Position numbers and translations under genes: made by a program. A stretch of 17,811 bases of DNA, from positions 1-17,811 of the forward strand of contig JAGXHC010000059.1 in assembly GCA_024636405.1 (NCBI GenBank), given 5' to 3'. Each line of letters opens with the position of its first letter. Within the stretch, counting starts at the first letter, position 1. The notes under the pieces were generated by a model. It saw only the letters and a program-made list of their open reading frames with translations. It had not been told where the DNA came from and ran no database searches. The DNA is from Sulfitobacter sp. GTDB taxonomy: Bacteria > Pseudomonadota > Alphaproteobacteria > Rhodobacterales > Rhodobacteraceae. Shown here in pieces: positions 6,655-14,250 of this stretch.

Positions 6655-7608
6655 ATGTCAAAGATTGAAGCTAAGGTAATGCAGGTGACGCCGCTCACAG
6701 AACGTATCAGCGAGTTTTGTTTAGTGTCGGTTAATGGCGCGGCGATGCCGACCTATGATGCGGGTGCGCATGTGCTTTTTGACCTGCCCGATGGCGACAC
6801 CCGCGCGTATTCCCTCATTGCGTTTGAGCCGATCAGTGCCGCGCCGCAGACATACCGCATCGCGGTGCAGCGCGAGCCGGAAGGCAAGGGCGGCTCAACG
6901 CATATGCACGGGCTTCGGGCCGGGGCGACCATCACCTGCGCTGCACCCAAGAATGATTTTCCGCTGAACCCCGATGCGCCCGCCGTGTTTCTTGCAGGCG
7001 GCATCGGGATCACGCCGATGATTTCAATGGCGACGACGCTGCAGGACCGCGGGCAAAAGTTCGCCTTTCACTATTCAGGCCGCAGTGCGTCCCTGATGGC
7101 CTACCGCGATGTGCTGCAAGAATCATTTGGCGATAAACTGCATCTGCATTGTGACGACGACCCTGCCTGTGCGCTGGATCTGGACGCTGTGATTGCTGAT
7201 ATGGGTTCGGCAGCGCATTTGTATGTCTGCGGTCCGAAGGGGCTAATTGATGCGACCAAGGCGAAGGCCGAGACGGCCGGGATCCCGGCAGAGCGGATAC
7301 ATTTTGAGCTGTTTGACGCACCGCAAGAACAGGTGGGCGACACGGCCTTTGAGGTCGAACTCGCATCGACCGGAGCAGTATTTACCGTGGCACCCGGCCA
7401 GTCGATCATCGAGGCGTTGGAAGAGGGCGGTGTCGATGTGATGTATGACTGCCAACGTGGCGATTGTGGGATTTGCCAATGCGATGTGATCAGCGGCACG
7501 CCCGATCACCGCGATGTGGTACTATCAGAGGCGGAACGCGCGGCGGGCAATGTCATGCAGATTTGTGTCAGCCGCGCAAAATCACCCCGCCTTGTGCTGG
7601 ATATCTGA
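6655..7608 (+). CDS. Rieske oxygenase reductase (FMN, NADH and 2Fe-2S domains; VanB/phthalate-dioxygenase-reductase type)
   Basis: This protein passes electrons from NAD(P)H to the terminal Rieske oxygenase encoded by the next two genes. The domain order is that of class IA reductases. An N-terminal flavin domain has R50-A-Y-S53 for FMN. A nucleotide-binding domain has GGIGITPM from residue 115 and the YVCGP motif. A C-terminal plant-type ferredoxin has Cys266, Cys271, Cys274 and Cys304 (C-x4-C-x2-C-x29-C). The 317-residue length is normal. It is first in the operon, with AGGGAGG seven bases before the ATG, and is followed after 11 bases by the oxygenase alpha gene. It probably serves as a one-protein electron chain, because no separate ferredoxin is encoded nearby. 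Confidence 0.95.
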   Translation: MSKIEAKVMQVTPLTERISEFCLVSVNGAAMPTYDAGAHVLFDLPDGDTRAYSLIAFEPISAAPQTYRIAVQREPEGKGGSTHMHGLRAGATITCAAPKNDFPLNPDAPAVFLAGGIGITPMISMATTLQDRGQKFAFHYSGRSASLMAYRDVLQESFGDKLHLHCDDDPACALDLDAVIADMGSAAHLYVCGPKGLIDATKAKAETAGIPAERIHFELFDAPQEQVGDTAFEVELASTGAVFTVAPGQSIIEALEEGGVDVMYDCQRGDCGICQCDVISGTPDHRDVVLSEAERAAGNVMQICVSRAKSPRLVLDI

Positions 7609-7619
7609 GGGAGGACCCT

Positions 7620-8963
7620 ATGGGACGTTATACCGACAATCCTGCGGCACTGGCGGCGCTTGTAGAACCGCATCAGGTTCACCGCGACATCTACATTGAT
7701 ACCGAAGTTTACCAGCAGGAGATGAAACATCTCTTTGCCAATGTTTGGGTTTTTGTTGGCCATGAAAGCCAGACGCCCAACAAAGGTGATTATTTCAGCA
7801 CCCAAATCGGCAATCAGCCGGTGATTCAGGTGCGCCATTCCACGGGCGACATCCATGTGTTGCTGAACCGCTGCCCGCACAAGGGCACCAAGATCGTGAT
7901 CGACCGGCAGGGCAACACCGGCAAGTTTTTTCGCTGTCCCTATCACGCGTGGTCGTTCAAGACCGACGGCTGCCTTTTGGCAATTCCGCTTAAGAAGGGG
8001 TATCAGGACACAGGGCTGGAAACGACCGACAGCGGCAAGGGAATGCGCGCCGTCGGCGATGTGAGAAACTACCGGGGCTTCATCTTTGCGCGGCTTGCCG
8101 AGGAGGGCATCAGCTTCGAGGAGTTCTTTGGCAACAGCCTGTCATCGCTCGACAATATGGTCGACCGTTCTCCTGCCGGGCGGCTTGAAGTTGTCGGCCC
8201 GCCGCTGCGCTATCTGCATCACTGCAACTGGAAGATGCTGGTCGAAAACCAGACCGACACCTGCCACCCGATGGTGGCACATGAAAGCTCTGCCGGGACG
8301 GCGGTGAAGCTTTACGAGGAGTTGAATTTGCCGGAAGGCGCGCCAAAACCTCCGGCGATGGAGATCATCGCGCCTTTCATGTCTCCCTACGAATTCTTTG
8401 AGGGCATGGGCATTCGAACCTGGCCGAACGGGCACGGGCACACCGGGGTGAACCATTCGATCCATTCGGATTATTCCGCTATTCCGGGGTATTTTGAGGC
8501 GTTGAGCGACAGCTATGGCGAGGAAAAGGCCAAGGCAATCTTGGACGAAAACCGCCACAACACCGTTTATTTCCCGAACATCATGATCAAAGGCCCGATC
8601 CAGCAGTTGCGCGTCTTTATCCCGCTGGCGGCGGACCGGACCATCGTGGAAAGTTATATCTACCGCTTGGTCGATGCACCCGATGAACTGACCGCGCGCA
8701 CGGCGATGTACAACCGGATGATCAATGCGCCGACCTCTATAGTGGGGCATGACGATCTGGAGATGTACGAGCGCGCCCAGGAAGGGCTGATGGTCGACGG
8801 GTTGGAGTGGGTCAATATCCAACGTCTGATTGAGGAAGACGAGGACTTCGCGGTCGAAGCGGTTGAGAACGGTACCACCGAGCGCCAGATGCGCAACCAG
8901 TTCCACGCATGGGTCAAGTTCATGACCATGGGCATGGACAAGACTGCGGAGGCCGCAGAATGA
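7620..8963 (+). CDS. Aromatic ring-hydroxylating (Rieske) dioxygenase, alpha subunit
   Basis: This is the catalytic subunit that inserts O2 into an aromatic substrate. The Rieske cluster ligands are Cys85, His87, Cys106 and His109 (CPH...CPYH). The mononuclear iron site is D213-x2-H216-x4-H221 in ENQTDTCHPMVAH, with a carboxylate ligand at Asp378 or Asp379 in GHDDLEMYER. The 447-residue length fits benzoate/anthranilate-type alpha subunits. The ATG at 7620 is chosen because GGGAGG lies five bases before it; reading further upstream would only run into the reductase gene. The last codons overlap the beta gene (ATGA). The proposed substrate is the indole ring of indole-3-acetate, based on the downstream isatin-hydrolase-like gene. 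Benzoate-like or other aryl acids remain possible. Confidence 0.96.
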   Translation: MGRYTDNPAALAALVEPHQVHRDIYIDTEVYQQEMKHLFANVWVFVGHESQTPNKGDYFSTQIGNQPVIQVRHSTGDIHVLLNRCPHKGTKIVIDRQGNTGKFFRCPYHAWSFKTDGCLLAIPLKKGYQDTGLETTDSGKGMRAVGDVRNYRGFIFARLAEEGISFEEFFGNSLSSLDNMVDRSPAGRLEVVGPPLRYLHHCNWKMLVENQTDTCHPMVAHESSAGTAVKLYEELNLPEGAPKPPAMEIIAPFMSPYEFFEGMGIRTWPNGHGHTGVNHSIHSDYSAIPGYFEALSDSYGEEKAKAILDENRHNTVYFPNIMIKGPIQQLRVFIPLAADRTIVESYIYRLVDAPDELTARTAMYNRMINAPTSIVGHDDLEMYERAQEGLMVDGLEWVNIQRLIEEDEDFAVEAVENGTTERQMRNQFHAWVKFMTMGMDKTAEAAE

Positions 8964-9439
8964 CTGTCACACGCGAGAGCTTGATTGATTTCATCTATGA
9001 TGAAGTGCGCATGCTGGACGAGGGGCGTTTTACCGAGTGGTTGGACCTGTGGCTGCCTGACGGCCACTACTGGATGCCACTGGATTACAAACAGAGCGAT
9101 CCAATTAACGAGACCTCTTTGATGTATGAAGATATGTTCATGCTTAAGCTGCGGGTGGAGCGGCTGGTGGGCGCGCGGACCTTCAGCCAGAAGCCCAAAA
9201 GCCGTTGCCACCATGTGATCCAGCGGCCTTTCGTGGATGAGGTGGATGAGGACTCAGGTCGGTTCGTAACCACAACTTTCATGCATTACGTTGAGACACG
9301 GCTGGACGCGCAGCAATTGCTGGCCGTCACCGCTCGGCACGAATTGGCGTGGGTCGAAGGCAAGCTGCGCATCGCCAACAAGCGGGTCGATATCGTCAAT
9401 TGCGACGCTGCCTTTCGCAACATCCAGTTGCTGCCTTGA
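8960..9439 (+). CDS. Aromatic ring-hydroxylating dioxygenase, beta subunit
   Basis: This small structural subunit completes the alpha3beta3 oxygenase. From the ATG at 8960 it has 159 residues, normal for the family. It shows the expected pattern: an N-terminal helix TRESLIDFIYDEVRMLDEGRFTEWLDLWLPDGHYWMPLD, SLMYEDMFMLKLRVERL, then SRCHHVIQRPFV, and a C-terminal sheet ending RIANKRVDIVNCDAAFRNIQLLP. The start overlaps the alpha stop in ATGA, and the stop overlaps the TTG start of the ligase. Confidence 0.95.
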   Translation: MTVTRESLIDFIYDEVRMLDEGRFTEWLDLWLPDGHYWMPLDYKQSDPINETSLMYEDMFMLKLRVERLVGARTFSQKPKSRCHHVIQRPFVDEVDEDSGRFVTTTFMHYVETRLDAQQLLAVTARHELAWVEGKLRIANKRVDIVNCDAAFRNIQLLP

Positions 9440-11061
9440 TCGCGCCCGAAACGGCATCGGTCTTTGCCGCTTTCGAGGCCACAGCAGAGCGTTATCCTGA
9501 GCGTGCCTTTCTGAACGTTCTACCGGAAACTGCCGATATCTACGGCATCACAGCGGGCGAAATGACCTATGCTGAAGCTGCGGATCAGGTGAGAGAGCTG
9601 CGCACCGCCGTGCAGGATGCCGGGTATCGCGCCGGGCAGCGGATAATGCTGCTGATGGAAAACCGGCCCACATTCTTCTTGTGGTGGCTGGCGCTGAACG
9701 GGCTGGGGCTAACGGTAGTGCCGGTCAACCCCGATCTGCGCTTGGCAGAGCTGAGCTATATGATCGACCATGCAGAGCCGGTGCTGGCCGTGGCGATGCC
9801 TGGACGATGTGCGGAACTGCGCGCGGCAGCGGCCGAGGTGGGGTGCGATATGCCGGTGATCGCGCCTGGTGAGCCGTTGCCCTTGCCCATTACGCAAAAC
9901 GCGATCGCGGCGCGTGAGGGCGGGGGTGAAAATGCTGAGGCGGCGTTGCTTTATACGTCCGGCACCACGGGTCAGCCCAAAGGCTGTATCCTGACCAATA
10001 CCTATTTCCTTGTGGCCGGGCGCTGGTATGCGCAAACGCGCGGACTTTGTGCGCTTGGGGCAGATGGCGAACGAATGATCACGCCGCTGCCGATCTTTCA
10101 CATGAACGCGATGGCTTATTCCTTCATGGCGATGATCGCCGTGGGGGGGAGTCTGACGGCACTGGACCGGTTTCATCCGCGCAGTTGGTGGGCTTCGGTC
10201 CGCGCGTCCAGGGCCACCTGCCTGCATTACTTGGGCGTCATGCCGTCGATGCTTATGGGCGCTGAGGCGGACCCAAGCGACCGGGATCACAAGGTGCGCT
10301 TTGGCTTTGGTGCCGGCGTCGACGCTAATCTGCACGCTGATTTCGAGGCGCGTTTTGGTTTTCCACTGGTCGAGGCCTGGGCAATGACCGCGACCGGTGC
10401 AGGGGCGGTGATCTGTGCCAACCGCGAACCGCGCCGCGTCGGCGAAAGCTGCCTTGGCAAGCCTGAAAGCGGGCTGGACGTGCGTTTGGTTGATGATGCA
10501 GGCGCGGATGCTGCGGAGGGCGAACTGCTGGTGCGGCGTGCGGGCGACGATCCGCGCCGAGGGTTTTTCGCGGGTTATTTCAAGAACGAGGCGGCGACAG
10601 AGGAAGTCTGGGCCGACGGCTGGTTTCACACCGGCGATATCGTGCGGCAGGAGGCGGACGGCGCGATGTTCTTTGTCGACCGCAAGAAGAACGTGATCCG
10701 CCGCTCGGGGGAAAATATCGCGGCGGTAGAGGTGGAATCGACCCTGATGCGCCACCCGGACATCGCGAGCGCAGCGGTTGCCGCGGTGCCCGATCCGGTG
10801 CGCGGCGACGAGGTTTTCGCCTGCATCGTGCCAAAGCAGACACCGACCGATCCGGCAGGGCTGGCGCGCGCGATTACGCAGTGGTGCCTGACCCAACTGG
10901 CCTATTACAAAGCCCCCGGTTTTATCAACTTTGTCGATGCGCTACCGCTGACCTCCACCCAAAAGCTGCAACGGGCGGTGTTGAAATCGCAGGCGGCTGA
11001 TCTTGTCACAGACCCTGCGACCATCGACACCCGCGACTTGAAAAAGCGGAGCACCGCATGA
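9436..11061 (+). CDS. AMP-forming acyl/aryl-CoA ligase (ANL superfamily)
   Basis: This enzyme activates a carboxylate with ATP and CoA through an acyl-adenylate. The core motifs are clear: P-loop YTSGTTGQPKG (residues 173-183), the WAMTATGAG segment in the A5 position, GWFHTGDI with the ribose-binding Asp, DRKKNVIRRSGENI at the hinge, and the catalytic Lys510 in LTSTQKLQRA. The start is taken as TTG at 9436, overlapping the beta-subunit stop as TTGA. This gives 541 residues and starts just before the family homology; no ATG is available at this junction in frame. It resembles crotonobetaine/medium-chain or aryl-acid ligases, and the substrate cannot be fixed from motifs. In the proposed pathway it would thioesterify 3-hydroxy-2-oxindole-3-acetate to prepare the C-C cleavage. 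The stop overlaps the next ATG by four bases. Confidence 0.93.
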   Translation: MIAPETASVFAAFEATAERYPERAFLNVLPETADIYGITAGEMTYAEAADQVRELRTAVQDAGYRAGQRIMLLMENRPTFFLWWLALNGLGLTVVPVNPDLRLAELSYMIDHAEPVLAVAMPGRCAELRAAAAEVGCDMPVIAPGEPLPLPITQNAIAAREGGGENAEAALLYTSGTTGQPKGCILTNTYFLVAGRWYAQTRGLCALGADGERMITPLPIFHMNAMAYSFMAMIAVGGSLTALDRFHPRSWWASVRASRATCLHYLGVMPSMLMGAEADPSDRDHKVRFGFGAGVDANLHADFEARFGFPLVEAWAMTATGAGAVICANREPRRVGESCLGKPESGLDVRLVDDAGADAAEGELLVRRAGDDPRRGFFAGYFKNEAATEEVWADGWFHTGDIVRQEADGAMFFVDRKKNVIRRSGENIAAVEVESTLMRHPDIASAAVAAVPDPVRGDEVFACIVPKQTPTDPAGLARAITQWCLTQLAYYKAPGFINFVDALPLTSTQKLQRAVLKSQAADLVTDPATIDTRDLKKRSTA

Positions 11062-12227
11062 AGCGGCAAGGCTATGACGGTGTGGTGCTCGCGGCACCTG
11101 TTTCCGTGCCTTACGTGCGCTTCAGCAACGAAACCGCACATTGGTGGATCGCCCGTGCCTTGCGCGACATGCTGGCGCAGGCTGATATCGCGCCGCGGGA
11201 TCTTGACGGCTTTTCCGTGTCCAGCTTTTCACTCTTTCCAGATACCCCGGTGGGTCTGACCCAGCATCTGGGGCTTTGCCCGCGCTGGCTGGATACTGTG
11301 CCGACAGGGGGGGCCAGCGGGGTGATTGCGATGCGCCGCGCTGCGCGTGCGGTGCAGGCGGGGGATGCGGATGTGGTGGCCTGCGTGGCCGGGGATGCCA
11401 ACCGGATTGACAGTTTTCGCACCTTGCTGAGCGGATTTTCGCGGTTCTCGATGGATGCGACATTTCCCTATGGTTTCGGCGGACCGAACGCCAGTTTTGC
11501 GCTGCTGATGGACGCCTATATGGCCGAATACGGGGCCACCCGTGAGGATTTTGGCAAGATCGCGGTCGCACAACGCGCCAATGCGTTGCTCTATCCCGAT
11601 GCGCTGATGAAGACGCCTTTGACGCTGGCGCAATATATGGATGCGCGGATGATCGCGGACCCGATTGCGCTGTTTGATTGCGTGATGCCCTGCGCGGGGG
11701 CAGAAGCCTTCCTGGTCATGCGGGAGGATGAGGCACTGCGACGCGGGCTGTCTTTTGCCCGTATCAGTGGCACGATTGAGCGGCACAATGCCTTTGCCGA
11801 TGATCCGATCCAACTTCGCGGCGGCTGGGTGATTGACAGAGACGAGCTGTACGGCATGGCGGGCCACGGTCCCGAAGCTATTGACCTGCTGCAGACCTAT
11901 GACGACTATCCGCTGATATCGATGATGCAGTTCGAAGATCTGGGGTTCTGTGCCAAGGGTGAGGGCGCTGCCTTTGTCCGCGCCCATGATCTGACGATCA
12001 CCGGAGACTTTCCACATAACACTTCAGGCGGGCAGCTTTCTGTCGGGCAGGCGGGAGCTGCGGGGGGATATCTTGGCCTGGTCGAAGCCATCCGGCAAGT
12101 CACCGGACGGGCGTACGGCACGCAGGTGACAGACGCACGCCGCGCGATGGTGTCGGGGTTTGGCATGATCAACTATGACCGCGGTGTTTGCACCGCCGCG
12201 GCCATCATCGAAGGATCAGGCGCATGA
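11058..12227 (+). CDS. Thiolase-like protein of the SCP-x/lipid-transfer type lacking the nucleophilic cysteine (probable retro-aldolase subunit)
   Basis: The 389 residues have the thiolase fold pattern: SVPYVRF near the N-terminus, then the active-site loop DTVPTGGASGVIAM, and the C-terminal segment HNTSGGQLSVGQAGAAGGY. Two catalytic residues of true thiolases are absent. Gly85 occupies the nucleophilic Cys position of the usual C-A-S-G, and Gln331 occupies the His position of the usual G-H-P. Thiolytic chemistry through an acyl-cysteine is therefore not expected. Relatives such as Ltp2 in steroid side-chain degradation have lost the cysteine and, with a DUF35 partner, perform a retro-aldol cleavage of a tertiary beta-hydroxyacyl-CoA. 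Here the next gene encodes a DUF35 domain, joined by an ATGA overlap. The inferred reaction is cleavage of 3-hydroxy-2-oxindole-3-acetyl-CoA to isatin and acetyl-CoA. An acyltransferase or scaffold role cannot be excluded. Confidence 0.85.
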   Translation: MKRQGYDGVVLAAPVSVPYVRFSNETAHWWIARALRDMLAQADIAPRDLDGFSVSSFSLFPDTPVGLTQHLGLCPRWLDTVPTGGASGVIAMRRAARAVQAGDADVVACVAGDANRIDSFRTLLSGFSRFSMDATFPYGFGGPNASFALLMDAYMAEYGATREDFGKIAVAQRANALLYPDALMKTPLTLAQYMDARMIADPIALFDCVMPCAGAEAFLVMREDEALRRGLSFARISGTIERHNAFADDPIQLRGGWVIDRDELYGMAGHGPEAIDLLQTYDDYPLISMMQFEDLGFCAKGEGAAFVRAHDLTITGDFPHNTSGGQLSVGQAGAAGGYLGLVEAIRQVTGRAYGTQVTDARRAMVSGFGMINYDRGVCTAAAIIEGSGA

Positions 12228-13471
12228 CTAAACCGCTACCACTGCCGGTAAAGAAAGACCCGCAAAAACGGACCACTGTGCCGACGCTGCCGCCAACGAA
12301 ACGGTCGCGCGCGGCATTGGGCCTTGGCATTGCCGCAGCGCGGGGGCAGTTCGCGCTGCAGCACTGCGCGGACTGTGGTGCCGTTCAGTACCCGCCGCGC
12401 GATGCCTGCTGCAAATGCCTGTCCGTCGCCTTGCTTTGGCGTATGACAGATCCGGCGGCGCAGGTGTTGGCGCAAACCACCATTCGCGTATCGCCGGACC
12501 CCTTTTTCCGTGAACGCCTGCCGTGGCGTATGGGTTCTGTCCAACTCGCGGCGGGGCCAAGTGTGGTGTGCCATCTGCACGGCAAAGTTGCGCGCGGCGA
12601 TGCAGTGCGCATGGCATTGAAACTGGACAAGGCCGGGCAAGGCGTGATGGTTGCCCTGCCGCTGAAAGGAAGTGACCACATGCAGGACGATCCGATGTTG
12701 CGTGCGATGTCGTGCGATCCCAAACGCCGCCGCGTGCTGATCACCGATGCGCGGTCCCCCCTTGCCGGGCCTCTCGCCAAAGCGTTGCTGCGCGCCGGGG
12801 CCACGACCGTATTTATCGGTGAACCGGAAAGCTGGCGCCGTTGGGACGGCCGTGAGGCATTGGCGGCGATGGAAAACGTGGTGCTGATGGCGCTGGATGT
12901 GACCGATACGGGTTCTGTTGCGCGGCTGGCGGCCCAGATCGGTGGCAAGGTCGATATCTTGATCAATACCGCGCAATTTATCCGCCCCGGCGGTGTGATG
13001 GGCGGCGATACTGTTTTTGCCCGCGACGGGTTTGACACAAACGTTCTGGGCCTGATGCGTCTGGTGCAGGGCTTTGGCCCTGCCATGTGCGCACGCACCG
13101 CTGACGGAATCAATTCAGCGGCGGCCTGGGTCAATATCCTGTCGGTTCAGGCCCTGACACCCGACGCGGCATTTGGCGGTTTCGGCGCCTCCCAGGCCGC
13201 CGCCCGATCGATCAGCCACACGATGCGCGCCGAATTTGGCGTGTCGGGACTGCGGGTGATGAACGTCTATGCGGGCCCCGTTGATGACGCATGGCACCAA
13301 CCGCTGCCACCGCCCAAAGTGTCACCAGATGCCTTGGCGCGGGCAGTGGTCAGAGGGTTGATTGATGGTCTCGAAGACGTCGCTTGTGGCAATATTGCGG
13401 AAGATATGCTTGACCGGTGGCTATCGGACCCGGCCCTTTTGGAACGTGAAATGCGCGGGGGGCAAACATGA
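12224..13471 (+). CDS. Fusion of a DUF35 zinc-ribbon/OB-fold domain with a degenerate short-chain dehydrogenase domain
   Basis: Residues about 27-148 form a DUF35 protein: a rubredoxin-like zinc ribbon with Cys48, Cys51, Cys62 and Cys65, then an OB-fold ending GVMVALPLKG. DUF35 proteins partner Cys-less or SCP-type thiolases (ChsH2-Ltp2, BbsA-BbsB, PhlB-PhlC). Residues about 168-400 have a short-chain dehydrogenase layout, but the key positions are lost. The nucleotide motif is TDARSPLA instead of TGxxxGIG, the NAG motif is NTAQ, and with Ser307 kept the catalytic Tyr and Lys positions are Phe320 and Gln324. The SDR half is probably a non-catalytic partner of the thiolase or of the intact SDR two genes downstream. 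The start at 12224 overlaps the thiolase stop (ATGA). An ATG at codon 153, with AAAGGA nine bases upstream, lies exactly in the linker. The reading frame is open throughout, so this is a genuine fusion unless an assembly error joined two genes. Confidence 0.85.
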   Translation: MTKPLPLPVKKDPQKRTTVPTLPPTKRSRAALGLGIAAARGQFALQHCADCGAVQYPPRDACCKCLSVALLWRMTDPAAQVLAQTTIRVSPDPFFRERLPWRMGSVQLAAGPSVVCHLHGKVARGDAVRMALKLDKAGQGVMVALPLKGSDHMQDDPMLRAMSCDPKRRRVLITDARSPLAGPLAKALLRAGATTVFIGEPESWRRWDGREALAAMENVVLMALDVTDTGSVARLAAQIGGKVDILINTAQFIRPGGVMGGDTVFARDGFDTNVLGLMRLVQGFGPAMCARTADGINSAAAWVNILSVQALTPDAAFGGFGASQAAARSISHTMRAEFGVSGLRVMNVYAGPVDDAWHQPLPPPKVSPDALARAVVRGLIDGLEDVACGNIAEDMLDRWLSDPALLEREMRGGQT

Positions 13472-14250
13472 ACGATGCAATCGCGGGGCTGGTTGCGGCG
13501 CTGGCAAACGGGCAGGCAAAGGTGGTTGACCTGACCCATACGCTGGACGCTGATTTTCCGGTCATCATCTTGCCGCCGGAATTCGGCCAATGCGCAAGGT
13601 TTCGCATGGAAGAGGTGTCAGCCTACGATCACCGCGGCCCGGCCTGGAAGTGGCACAACCTGACCCTGAACGAACACACCGGCACCCATTTCGACGCGCC
13701 CATCCACTGGATTTCCGGCAAAGACGTGCCCAACGGCGCTGTCGATGAAATTTCGCCCCAAGCATTCGTGGGCCCTGTGGTGGTGATCGATTGCACTCAA
13801 AGGTGCGCGACGGACGACGACTTTGAACTGACGCCCGAGATCATCACTGCCTGGGAAAAGGAGCACGGCCTGATCCCCGCCGATGTGTGGGTGTTGATGC
13901 GCACCGATTGGTCGAAACGGCGCGGCGTTGATTATCTCAACATGCGCGCCGATGGGCCTCATTCACCGGGCCCTACGCCTGCGGCGATCACGCTGTTGCT
14001 GGAACGCGGCATTCGTGGGTTTGGCACCGAAACCGTTGGTACGGATGCAGGGCAGGGGATGCATTATGATCCGCCCTATCCGGCGCATTACCTGCTGCAC
14101 GGCGCAGGAAAATACGGGCTGCAATGTCTGTGCAATCTTGATCTGTTGCCGCCCACAGGGGCCATGCTGATCGCGCCGCCGCTCAAGATCAAGGGCGGCA
14201 CCGGCAGTCCTCTGCGCGTGCTGGCATTGATACCGGGGGCGCACGCATGA
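13468..14250 (+). CDS. Cyclase-family metal hydrolase resembling isatin hydrolase
   Basis: This member of the cyclase/kynurenine-formamidase family (PF04199) has the metal-binding signature H70-T-G-T-H74-F-D76-A-P-x-H. The 260-residue length is normal. Several stretches resemble, from memory, the manganese-dependent isatin hydrolase of Labrenzia: GKDVPNG, VVVIDCT, ITAWEKEHG, WVLMRTDW, the GPHSPGPTP stretch, GTDAGQ and IAPPLKIKGGTGSP. That enzyme opens the lactam of isatin to isatinate. This is the strongest functional clue in the operon and the basis of the indole-pathway proposal. Hydrolysis of another cyclic amide or an N-formyl compound is the alternative. The gene overlaps its neighbours by four bases on each side, so it is an integral pathway member. 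It has no signal peptide and should be cytoplasmic. Confidence 0.9.
   Translation: MNDAIAGLVAALANGQAKVVDLTHTLDADFPVIILPPEFGQCARFRMEEVSAYDHRGPAWKWHNLTLNEHTGTHFDAPIHWISGKDVPNGAVDEISPQAFVGPVVVIDCTQRCATDDDFELTPEIITAWEKEHGLIPADVWVLMRTDWSKRRGVDYLNMRADGPHSPGPTPAAITLLLERGIRGFGTETVGTDAGQGMHYDPPYPAHYLLHGAGKYGLQCLCNLDLLPPTGAMLIAPPLKIKGGTGSPLRVLALIPGAHA

Noticed and set aside
7464..7619. Upstream in-frame extension of the oxygenase alpha subunit
   Set aside because: It lies within the reductase gene; ATG 7620 has a good ribosome site and gives the normal family length.
9709..10896. Long minus-strand open frame opposite the ligase
   Set aside because: It is a GC-driven shadow of the ANL ligase, whose motifs are intact on the plus strand.
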